From NCBI GenBank assembly GCA_012513915.1, contig JAAZBG010000226.1, positions 1 to 44,324 on the forward strand: a DNA stretch of 44,324 nucleotides, read 5' to 3'. Within the stretch, counting starts at the first letter, position 1, and each line of letters opens with the position of its first letter. Both the position numbers and the translations under genes were made by a program. The stretch is from Fibrobacter sp. (lineage in GTDB: Bacteria > Fibrobacterota > Chitinivibrionia > Chitinivibrionales > Chitinispirillaceae). The notes under the pieces are model-generated. The model saw only the letters and a program-made list of their open reading frames with translations, was not told where the DNA came from and made no database searches. Positions 1 through 7,131 of this stretch are shown piece by piece.

Positions 1-441
1 AAATCCATTTTTTTTATGGTTAATATCATACCCCATGAGTAGTGCATTGTGAACTAAGGCTGGATACTTCTTTTTCTTGAACAGAGCCAAACTTATTAAA
101 TGATGGCCTTCGGTTGCATATTCCGGATGTGAATAAGTAGATGCACTATTATGCCTGGGAATATGATAATCATTTGATTTTCTTAATGGATCTACCCCTG
201 ATCCAAAGAATTCACTATCCCAAGGAACTCTTCCAGCTTTCTTCCATGCCTTGGAATATCCATTCGACCTCCTAGCAACTCCTTTTCCTTTGTCTGGGTA
301 GTCGACTTTTGAAAGGTGCCATTTTTCTTCATGTGGCCCATTTTGGTTTATTTCACACATCCATTCACAATTATATTTTTCAAGTTGTTCTTCAGAATCA
401 CAAGAATTTTCACTATATGTACTCACTCCTTGGTGCGGCAT
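1..441 (-). CDS. AHH-type nuclease toxin, probable T6SS effector (3' end cut by window)
   Basis: The reading frame starts at an ATG at 441 behind a clear Shine-Dalgarno (AAAGGAG, 6 nt spacing) and stays open to base 1, so only the first 147 residues are visible. Residues 112-147 carry the signature of the AHH nuclease family, a branch of the HNH/EndoVII fold common in polymorphic toxins: a GHHLIS motif (His113-His114), then a tyrosine-proline helix start, then GYDINHKKNG. In that family the paired histidines and the DIN-NG segment form the metal-dependent nuclease core. The first 110 residues are hydrophilic, contain three cysteines early (Cys14, 24, 29) and match nothing I recognise. There is no signal peptide. 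The gene lies directly downstream of a DUF4150 PAAR-like gene in the same orientation, which is the usual place for a T6SS cargo effector; nuclease and effector roles are inferred. An immunity gene would be expected to the left of the window. Confidence 0.72.
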   Translation of the reverse strand, partial: MPHQGVSTYSENSCDSEEQLEKYNCEWMCEINQNGPHEEKWHLSKVDYPDKGKGVARRSNGYSKAWKKAGRVPWDSEFFGSGVDPLRKSNDYHIPRHNSASTYSHPEYATEGHHLISLALFKKKKYPALVHNALLMGYDINHKKNGF

Positions 442-479
442 TAATTTCTCCTTTATTATATTAATTTTTATTTCTTTCT

Positions 480-507
480 AAACTCATTTAATTAATTAAA
501 TGAGTTT
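480..507. repeat. 28-bp perfect palindrome between PAAR-like gene and toxin gene
   Basis: The sequence is an exact inverted repeat with 14-bp arms (AAACTCATTTAATT and its complement) and no spacer. It begins just past the stop codon of the DUF4150 gene and ends 39 bp before the toxin start codon. It could form an AT-rich hairpin in the transcript or be a protein-binding site. There is no uridine run after it on the minus strand, so it is not a standard intrinsic terminator. Confidence 0.6.
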
Positions 508-508
508 A

Positions 509-889
509 TTATCCTAAAATATTTTTCTTGTTATGAAATAAAGGGTCTCCTAACCTGCAAACATTTTTACCCTCAAATTTGACATCGAACGAATACATCA
601 TGAATTCACATTCGCCTTTGATCTTATTACTAGCCACACCTTGTGCACTCCCTGCTTCGTCACCGGTGCTAGTACTGTATTTAGCCCCCTTGACCATAGG
701 CATTTTTTTGTCAACCTTGACGGTATCAGGACCATCACTGGCATCAGAATCTTTTCCGGTATTTGGATACGGAATTGGTATTGGTCCTCCAGGTGAAGGC
801 GTTTTGCACACATCAGGAAATACAATATTAAAGCCACCACTCCCCTTATGAGAAATACCCCGTGAGTTAGTAAATGTTGTTTGTGCCAT
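509..889 (-). CDS. DUF4150 PAAR-like T6SS spike-tip protein
   Basis: This 126-residue protein is a stand-alone DUF4150 (PAAR-like) domain. It has the family's early region that ends in a Cys-x-Thr-Pro-Ser-Pro segment (VCKTPSPGGPIPIPYPN), the central KVDKKMPMVKGAKYSTSTGDE stretch spanning about residues 60-78, and the closing Cys-Arg-Leu-Gly-Asp-Pro segment. Family knowledge: PAAR and PAAR-like proteins cap the VgrG spike and carry effectors. The start at 889 follows a GAGGATAACAC leader. No toxin domain is fused to it, so the AHH protein encoded immediately downstream is the likely cargo. The DUF2169 protein in the same gene run belongs to a family described as adaptors for this kind of PAAR-like protein. 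Confidence 0.88.
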   Translation of the reverse strand: MAQTTFTNSRGISHKGSGGFNIVFPDVCKTPSPGGPIPIPYPNTGKDSDASDGPDTVKVDKKMPMVKGAKYSTSTGDEAGSAQGVASNKIKGECEFMMYSFDVKFEGKNVCRLGDPLFHNKKNILG

Positions 890-890
890 G

Positions 891-918
891 TGTTATCCTC
901 TTAGTGTTATCCTCTTAC
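891..918. repeat. Tandem 14-bp duplication of the Shine-Dalgarno region
   Basis: TGTTATCCTCTTAG is followed directly by TGTTATCCTCTTAC. Read on the minus strand this gives two consecutive copies of AAGAGGATAACA, so the DUF4150 start codon is preceded by two potential Shine-Dalgarno motifs 14 nt apart. It looks like a simple slippage or duplication event. Confidence 0.6.
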
Positions 919-952
919 TTTTATTAATGGTTCTTTATTTTTAATTTTTCCA

Positions 953-1198
953 TTAACAGAATATCAAACACTTGTCAGTAGTACACACCTCGCTATGCTG
1001 CATCAGTCAGCATGAGCCACTGGTTAAGCTTGCAAATGTATTTCCGTCGCGTTTCATTTCCCAGGTTAAAACATCACCTTCTTTTGGTCTGTAGATGATT
1101 GTTTTGTAACAAAGCTTTTGTCAATTGTGGCTGGTGATTAGCCCTGCCGTCGCCTTTGTGGGCAATTCAATACTGTTAACAAATGTTATCTTTCTCAT
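953..1198 (-). pseudogene. Small reading frame (81 codons) interrupted by two in-frame UGA codons
   Basis: An ATG at 1198 sits behind an excellent Shine-Dalgarno (AGGAG, 5 nt spacing). The frame runs 25 codons to a TGA (1121-1123), continues 37 sense codons to a second TGA (1007-1009), then 17 more codons to a TAA at 953-955; no TAA or TAG interrupts it. The middle part (KTIIYRPKEGDVLTWEMKR and onward) reads like real protein and the tail is cysteine-rich. The simplest reading is a decayed small gene of the T6SS effector cluster with two nonsense mutations. Selenocysteine insertion at one or both UGAs is a less likely alternative: each UGA is followed or overlapped by a short hairpin (ACAAA/TTTGT after the first, ATGCTG/CAGCAT across the second). 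I do not recognise the family. The rest of the 890-1289 gap holds nothing else that I can call. Confidence 0.45.
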
Positions 1199-1289
1199 AA
1201 TTTCTCCTATTATCTCACTTGTTGCCCAGATCTTACAAGAGATGACAACTTGATGTAATAATAAATCTCAGTTCTGCACATTCTCTTAG

Positions 1290-2366
1290 TCAAGCTCTTT
1301 CTTGACTTGATTTTATGCACACTGCCCCGCGCTTCGCTTTTTCTGATGAACAGAATATCATACAAGGGCCTTTTACATACTGTTTTTGTATTCCGATTGC
1401 AGCAAGACCCATCAGAAGCGGGCCTGCAGCTGCTCCAGGATCACCATAACAATCTGCCGGATGTTCCATACGGAGCTTTTCTTCGAAACTGTCATGGTTT
1501 CTCATAAAAGCAACGCCCCACTCTTTGGCAAAGAAATTTTCTCCGTTAAAAGAGGCGAATACGGTTTGTACTTTTTCCTGTTCAAGTACAGCAAGTGCCC
1601 CACTTACCGCTTCTGCGAGTCCATCACCTTTGTAGGGCTCATCACCATATCGGTGTCCCGGTTCATCGGTACACGACGGTTGATATAGTTGCGTAAGAGA
1701 GGTCAGTTTGTGTTTTTGCAGAGCCTTTTCCGAAGTCAACAGGAGAAATGCTGCGCCTTCACCGGGCGCGAATCCATCCATGATTCCGTTGGCAAGGATA
1801 CGGTTGTCCCGGTCTAATGTTCCAAGAAGGTAAAGATCGAGATAGGTATCGCATCCACCGACAAGAATAAATTCTTCGGTATTATTACTTAGTGTATTAA
1901 ATGCCGCTGCTACTGCTTCGATACCGGATGCTCGACCGTTGTTAAAAAGTTGGCTTTTTTTTAGATCGAACTGTTCTGCACATTGTGTGTGCAGGTGGTT
2001 TAAAAAATCGTTATTAACGGGTGCAGGGCATTCTGGTATTTCTTCGGGGACTGATAAGAATAATGGGACTGATAGTCCTTTGGGTACACTGTTTCCGAGA
2101 GCTTCACAAAGTGGCTTTTGTGATAGCCGCAACATTCGAATCTGCCTGCTTGTTAAGCCCGGTGTTTCGGCGAGTTTTTCATTAAGTGGCGGGAGTGCTT
2201 CTTCGGGAACGAGTGCCATGGTCATTGGCTCGAACCGTTTGTTCATAATTGAACTGGTGTCAAGAGCACTGGTTCCAGCTCTCACTGCAGCAGCGGTCAT
2301 TTTCGCGCTGTCGCCTAGCGGGGTTATCATGCCGATTCCAACTATATGTATGGTTTGTTCTGACAT
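1290..2366 (-). CDS. Beta-ketoacyl-synthase-like thiolase-fold protein lacking catalytic residues, T6SS-associated
   Basis: The 358-residue protein has the ketoacyl synthase fold signature: an N-terminal strand with GIGMITPLGD, a nucleophile-elbow region around residue 145, a GFAPGEGAAFLLL strand and a late GDPGAAAGP turn. It is not an active condensing enzyme by sequence. The nucleophile elbow reads NNGRASG, with Arg145 where the Cys should be; the first catalytic histidine region reads FNGENF (no His); the second, normally GH before GAAG, reads GD. Its ATG overlaps the upstream DUF2169 gene to within one base of its stop, so the two are translationally coupled. Similar thiolase-fold proteins occur beside DUF2169 and DUF4150 genes in T6SS effector clusters. 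A structural or carrier role is inferred; its actual function is unknown. Confidence 0.75.
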   Translation of the reverse strand: MSEQTIHIVGIGMITPLGDSAKMTAAAVRAGTSALDTSSIMNKRFEPMTMALVPEEALPPLNEKLAETPGLTSRQIRMLRLSQKPLCEALGNSVPKGLSVPLFLSVPEEIPECPAPVNNDFLNHLHTQCAEQFDLKKSQLFNNGRASGIEAVAAAFNTLSNNTEEFILVGGCDTYLDLYLLGTLDRDNRILANGIMDGFAPGEGAAFLLLTSEKALQKHKLTSLTQLYQPSCTDEPGHRYGDEPYKGDGLAEAVSGALAVLEQEKVQTVFASFNGENFFAKEWGVAFMRNHDSFEEKLRMEHPADCYGDPGAAAGPLLMGLAAIGIQKQYVKGPCMIFCSSEKAKRGAVCIKSSQERA

Positions 2367-2367
2367 A

Positions 2368-3402
2368 TCAGTTTGTTACAACTCCGCTGAGCGTGTCTAT
2401 TTCAAAGGTTACCTGTTCAACATTGAGCGTTTTCTTATCACAGGCAATCGAATCCCGCCATACTATCGAAAACCGGTTTTCATCGGGTTCAAACAAAACG
2501 GTTTCGCATTTCATAGCAAGTTTTTCGGTTTTTCCTTTTATCTGTACACTTACATTGAACTTACAAACCGGCAAAGTAAATTTAATCGGACCCAGTGGAC
2601 TTACGTTGTGCAGTTCAACCGGTTCTCCGCCTTCAAGGTAGCGGTCAAAGGTGAGCTCCGGACATGCTGCACTGAAAAACCGCATATCAAAATCTTCGGG
2701 CAGGTATGGCATCCGTTTTTTTTGCCAGGTTTCATCGTAGGTACCGGCATATTTTAGGCGTGGCATCCAGTTTGGAGCGATAAATCCATAACAAACCGGC
2801 AGGCCTGAATTGGTAACACCCTTAAACGGACGTGCTGGATCTTCAAGGTTTGGGACCGGTTGTCTGTCAAGCTCTGATGCGCTGTGTTTACCTTTAAATC
2901 CGATACCTATTGGATTGCGCGCTTCACCCTTGATCTTTCCCTTTTCTTCATCAATGATATGAGTACCACCAAATGCTCGCTCGTACACTATGGGTAACGA
3001 TTCAAAGGGTTCCGGTTCTGTTATTGACAATCCGCTAAAACCTTTGATAAACCATCGGTCACCAAAAACACGTATCACTTTTTGTCGGTCAGCCACCATC
3101 ACTGCAGTATCAATGTACTGAGCCATTTTTCCTTTTGGTGCCCACGCCTGTCCGTTGAGTACAACATCGGTTGACAATTTTCCAAGGTGCATATCGGACG
3201 CATACCGCAAACTTGATTCTCCGGGTTTGTCCCAGTACTCATCTGCAGGAAATGGTGGAACCTGTTCTTCCGCGATTCTGAATTTTTTATCACCCAGCGT
3301 AAACGTTGCTTTCATGATTGCATAAAAGGTATCTACTCCGTTTTGATCAGGAAATAGTGCCATACCGGGTTTGAAAGGAGTGTTGTTTTTCAGTTGCAGC
3401 AT
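2368..3402 (-). CDS. DUF2169 family T6SS effector adaptor
   Basis: The 344-residue protein matches the DUF2169 family in its order of features: an N-terminal beta-rich start (TPFKPGM), KATFTL, a proline-rich PPFPADEYWD segment, the conserved SDMHLGKLSTDVVLNGQAWAP block in residues 68-90, ERAFGGTH, and a long middle region rich in Asn-Pro-Ile-Gly. Family knowledge: DUF2169 proteins are one of the adaptor families (with DUF4123 and DUF1795) that load effectors onto VgrG/PAAR spikes, acting in the cytoplasm. The stop codon TGA is separated by one base from the next ATG, so it forms a tight coupled pair with the thiolase-fold gene. Its spike partner is probably the DUF4150 protein at 509-889. Confidence 0.88.
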   Translation of the reverse strand: MLQLKNNTPFKPGMALFPDQNGVDTFYAIMKATFTLGDKKFRIAEEQVPPFPADEYWDKPGESSLRYASDMHLGKLSTDVVLNGQAWAPKGKMAQYIDTAVMVADRQKVIRVFGDRWFIKGFSGLSITEPEPFESLPIVYERAFGGTHIIDEEKGKIKGEARNPIGIGFKGKHSASELDRQPVPNLEDPARPFKGVTNSGLPVCYGFIAPNWMPRLKYAGTYDETWQKKRMPYLPEDFDMRFFSAACPELTFDRYLEGGEPVELHNVSPLGPIKFTLPVCKFNVSVQIKGKTEKLAMKCETVLFEPDENRFSIVWRDSIACDKKTLNVEQVTFEIDTLSGVVTN

Positions 3403-3468
3403 TTTCTTTAATCTGATCTAACAAAAAAAGGACGTTATTCAAAGCACTGTTAAGACAGGTTTGTAAGG

Positions 3469-4047
3469 TCAGTTCAGCAGTACCGATCCACCGCGCATTC
3501 TGTTGACACCTTTTGACCGGCTGGAAATATAGGTACCGTTAAGCAGTACTTTTCCTGCTTTGGTAAGGGTGATACTCGATTCACCACATTTGAGCACAAT
3601 CTCTTTTTCTGCAGAAATCGTCACCGTTTCACCATCCGATTCCACTTTGACATTTTTCGAAACCTCTCCAGCCTGCGACTGCGCCTGAGGAACATGCATA
3701 AATCCGATTATCACCGGTTTGTTCCACTCTCCATTAACAAAAGCCAGTGCAACATCCCGATTGTTATCTGCGGGGCCAACTGCTACTGTTGCCAATGCCT
3801 TGATTGGTGAACCGGAAACATTTCCAGGGAAATCAACCATTGGAGCTGTTGCCTCTTCGGCATGGATAATCCTGCCCACAACAATCCCATTGATACGCTT
3901 CCCATCGCCTGATGGAGCCTGTGGTTCAATAACAATATTAGATAATATGGAATCTATCGGGCTTGACGTTTTGTCGCTAGTGAGCGTTTCAACTCCGGTT
4001 GGTTTCTCAAAATCACCTTGATTATGATCACATTTTTTCGTTGCCAT
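3469..4047 (-). CDS. DUF6484 / gp5-VgrG-C-like T6SS spike-associated protein
   Basis: The 192-residue protein has an OB-like stretch at about residues 50-115 (GIVVGRII through GPADNNRDVALAF and PVIIGFMH), then a repetitive beta segment (VKVESDGETVTISAEKEI, SSITLTKAGKVLLNGTYIS) ending in RSKGVNRMRGGSVLLN. This is the arrangement of the DUF6484 family found next to VgrG, DUF2169 and DUF4150 genes. It resembles the gp5 needle extension of phage and VgrG spikes, so a structural spike role is inferred. The start codon at 4047 has no good Shine-Dalgarno (leader is A/T-rich). It is the first gene of the minus-strand effector run. Confidence 0.8.
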   Translation of the reverse strand: MATKKCDHNQGDFEKPTGVETLTSDKTSSPIDSILSNIVIEPQAPSGDGKRINGIVVGRIIHAEEATAPMVDFPGNVSGSPIKALATVAVGPADNNRDVALAFVNGEWNKPVIIGFMHVPQAQSQAGEVSKNVKVESDGETVTISAEKEIVLKCGESSITLTKAGKVLLNGTYISSRSKGVNRMRGGSVLLN

Positions 4048-4371
4048 TTAAAAAAACCGGTTTGTTAAATTGAATCTGCCCGTATCGTTTACTACATTAA
4101 CAAAATACATAACACATACTGTAAATATATATAGATCAATAGATTCTGGCAAGAAATCACCATCAATTCTCCCTCACTTTCATACTCCACACGATTAAAG
4201 TTGGTAAAAAGGATTGCACCCGTTCGTAATCATTCCTGTGCACAAATGTATATTATTATATAGATCGGCGTTAAGGGTGCATATCCATGCGATCTCTGAA
4301 GTGACTTTCCTGACATTATAGATTGTGATTGTCTCCTGTTCTTCAAAAAAGGTGAAGTATTCTGATTTTGT
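4048..4371. other. Divergent intergenic region between spike gene and kinase gene
   Basis: This stretch of 324 bases separates the minus-strand effector genes from the plus-strand kinase and must contain both promoters. On the minus strand a TTTACA-N17-TGTTAA pair near 4095-4125 is a weak promoter candidate; I see no strong hexamer pair on the plus strand and no convincing small gene or RNA structure. Confidence 0.35.
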
Positions 4372-7119
4372 ATGGATCATAAAGAAAACGTAAATAAAAC
4401 TCCACAGAGTGACGAATGGATAAAAACCATATCTGATGTTCCTATTGCGGATTTAGGGGCAAAGAAAGGCATTTCCGTAAAATCGCCCTATGCTGTTCCT
4501 GAAAATCCACCTGAAATTATTCTGGGAGAGGTTCTTGGATCCGGCCCGATAATAGATATAATAGGTGAGGGCGGGTTTGCCCGTGTTTACAAAATACGGG
4601 ATAGAAAACTCGATATGGACCGCGCAGTCAAGATGCTTCTTCCTACCGGAAAAAAGGAAGTATCCGACCGGTTTTTAACCGAGGCACGAATTACCGCACG
4701 TCTGAATCATCCTAATATTGTAAATGTGTACAGAGTTGATGAATGGAAGGGATGCCCTTTCATTGAGATGGAATATATCGAAGGTAAATCGCTTGAGACG
4801 TTACTTAAAGAACGCGGGAAATTCCCTGTTTATGCGGTCTGTGCTGTTGGAATAGCGATAGCCCGGGCTCTGCAATATTCACATTCACTGGATTTTACAC
4901 TTTCAGACAAGCAGTACAAAGGTGTTATTCACCGTGACCTGAAACCTGCAAATATAATGCTGCGTAATGAGGGCACGGTTAAACTTATGGATTTCGGCAT
5001 TGCCAGGCCAATTTCCACCGGATTGCATACAATGGGGGAAAATATTGTCGGTACACTGCAATATCTTGCTCCGGAGCAGTTAAACCATAAGGATGTTGAC
5101 CAGAGAACTGATATTTATGCGGTTGGTGCAATACTTTACGAACAGCTTTGTGGTAATAAAGCATTTCCCGATGAAGGATTAACGGATCTTGTCAATAAAA
5201 AGGCAAATGGTATTTACAAGCCTTTTCAGGAATTTCCAATACCTGTCCCTAAAAAGCTTGTCGAAATTGTCGATAATTGTTTAAAGGTTGATAAAGAGGA
5301 ACGATACCTGAATGCTGATGTACTTCTTGAGGCGTTGAATACTGCCTATGCGCAATTTTCCGTTGAACCACCGGAAACAGCCCTTAAAAATTTTATGGCA
5401 GATCCCGGATATATTCCGGTTAGAAAGAGGGAAAAAGCGAGACGCAGAGTTCCGCCAAAGCACAATCTGCATGTACAATCAGTTGATAAGAAACCTGAGA
5501 AACCCACTTTCAGGTTGCCGGAATTTTCTCTGCCATCTTTCCCAACGGTACGTTTGCCAAAACTGCCAAAACTGAGTTTACCAAAACTGCATATGCCCGA
5601 AATCAAGGTTCAAAAAGTACTGGGAATTCTTGTAAATGTCATTAATGGAATAAAAGATGTTTTTAGTAAATTGACAGGGCACATTGTTCATTTCGGTAAC
5701 CACATATGGAGTATTGTAATACATGCAGTACATGCATTATCCTCTATACGGATTAGCCGAAAAACGCTTGGAATTATTCTGGGTTGTCTGGGGGGAGGCG
5801 TTGTGATCAGTGGAATAACATTATTAGTAATGCATCTGCCAAAAGAAACAGCGATACCAACAGAATCAAAAAAAAGCAGCATTGATACATCAGCCTATAT
5901 ACCGTTTTATGGCCTGGCTTTGGCCCCTACAGTGGATTCAACACCGGTAAAAGTACTTTTTCCTGAAATCATTAGTCCCGCAGAAGGTGAAATCGTAAAG
6001 TCAGAGATTTTGGCAATCACGTGGCATTCAATGGCTGAATCGGATGAGTATATTTTACAAATTGATACTAACGGTCAATTCATAGATTCAACCGTTCTCA
6101 GAACCATCCCGGCAGATACAATCTTTTCAATAGATAATCTGAAACCTGCAACGTATCACTTTCGTGTAGGTGTCAGGGACAGCGATGAGCAGATAAACTG
6201 GAGTTCGGTACGTGTTATCAATTTCTCTCCTGTTTATACTACACCTCAGCTCGTTGCACCTTTACAAGGCGATACTTCTTATAATGGTGAAGTTACTTTT
6301 CGATGGAGCAAGCTGCAAGAGGCCCGGTCGTATCAGGTTTCAGTTGCCATAGACAGCAATTTTCAGCAGATTGTATTCGATACCACAGGATGCAGGGATA
6401 CCTTTGTTGACCACGTTTTCATCAGTACAAAAAATACATTTTACTGGCATGTACAGGCGGATGCAGGAGACAAATGGTCAACAACAGGATCATTTGTTAT
6501 ATACGATAAGATCGATTACTGCAGGCAGGTTTCACTTGCTTTAAAAAATAACAATGTATCCGACGCCGAAAAAATATTGCATAAAATACCTGTCAATAAT
6601 GCTTGTAAAGACACTCTGGTTGTCAGAATCTCTGAAAAGCATATAGAAAACCAGAATTTTGAAGAAGCTGAAAAACTCCTGGCGTCGATAACGCTTGATG
6701 ATATGATGGTGTATTATCTTAAAAGTATAATTTTGGCAAACAGGGATCATTATCAGGTAGCTCTGAATCTCCTTGATATCGCTCTAAATTCAAAGACACT
6801 GTTTACAACCAGGGATGATTCATCTAATGTTTTATATTTACGGGCGAAAGTTGCCCATATGGTTTACGAGGACCTGAAAAATCGTACGAATGGAAAGAAT
6901 GCTTACTCTGCATGGGAGACTGTAAGCAACAGATATAAATCAAAGCAGACGCATGAACGATATGTAGAAGCCGTAACGAAAATGAATCAACTGTTTTATA
7001 CTGATAAAATTTTCGATTTAGAATCTGATACCGCTATAGTTGTAATTGATACGCTTAATCAGGATTCACTGAGCAAATCAAAAAAGAACAAGTGGTGGAA
7101 AAAGCAAAAGCCTAAATAA
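4372..7119 (+). CDS. Membrane Ser/Thr protein kinase with Fn3-like and TPR-like C-terminal half (T6SS regulatory kinase)
   Basis: Residues about 55-340 form a complete Hanks-type kinase: glycine loop GEGGFARVY (65-73), invariant Lys87, catalytic HRDLKPAN (187-194), DFG (207-209) and GTLQYLAPEQ. All catalytic residues are present, so it should be active. A linker of about 70 residues follows with short LPKLPKL/LPKLHMPE repeats, then one transmembrane segment at about 466-487. The remaining 425 residues should lie outside the cytoplasm: two fibronectin-III-like domains (about 531-710, each with the INWSS/WHVQ-type strand endings) and a helical TPR-like region, ending in a lysine-rich tail. The start codon has only a distant AGGTGA. 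Family knowledge: PpkA kinases switch on T6SS by phosphorylating an FHA protein; here an FHA protein is encoded next door in convergent orientation, with 12 bases between stops. Confidence 0.88.
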   Translation: MDHKENVNKTPQSDEWIKTISDVPIADLGAKKGISVKSPYAVPENPPEIILGEVLGSGPIIDIIGEGGFARVYKIRDRKLDMDRAVKMLLPTGKKEVSDRFLTEARITARLNHPNIVNVYRVDEWKGCPFIEMEYIEGKSLETLLKERGKFPVYAVCAVGIAIARALQYSHSLDFTLSDKQYKGVIHRDLKPANIMLRNEGTVKLMDFGIARPISTGLHTMGENIVGTLQYLAPEQLNHKDVDQRTDIYAVGAILYEQLCGNKAFPDEGLTDLVNKKANGIYKPFQEFPIPVPKKLVEIVDNCLKVDKEERYLNADVLLEALNTAYAQFSVEPPETALKNFMADPGYIPVRKREKARRRVPPKHNLHVQSVDKKPEKPTFRLPEFSLPSFPTVRLPKLPKLSLPKLHMPEIKVQKVLGILVNVINGIKDVFSKLTGHIVHFGNHIWSIVIHAVHALSSIRISRKTLGIILGCLGGGVVISGITLLVMHLPKETAIPTESKKSSIDTSAYIPFYGLALAPTVDSTPVKVLFPEIISPAEGEIVKSEILAITWHSMAESDEYILQIDTNGQFIDSTVLRTIPADTIFSIDNLKPATYHFRVGVRDSDEQINWSSVRVINFSPVYTTPQLVAPLQGDTSYNGEVTFRWSKLQEARSYQVSVAIDSNFQQIVFDTTGCRDTFVDHVFISTKNTFYWHVQADAGDKWSTTGSFVIYDKIDYCRQVSLALKNNNVSDAEKILHKIPVNNACKDTLVVRISEKHIENQNFEEAEKLLASITLDDMMVYYLKSIILANRDHYQVALNLLDIALNSKTLFTTRDDSSNVLYLRAKVAHMVYEDLKNRTNGKNAYSAWETVSNRYKSKQTHERYVEAVTKMNQLFYTDKIFDLESDTAIVVIDTLNQDSLSKSKKNKWWKKQKPK

Positions 7120-7131
7120 TATCAGAAGGTT

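Noticed and set aside
953..1198. Genome-wide reassignment of UGA to a sense codon
   Set aside because: TGA serves as the normal stop codon of several clear genes here, such as DUF2169, TssM and the 470-residue coiled-coil protein.
4195..4380. 61-codon minus-strand frame between the spike and kinase genes
   Set aside because: It overlaps the kinase start, has no Shine-Dalgarno and no protein-like features; the region is better read as a divergent promoter.
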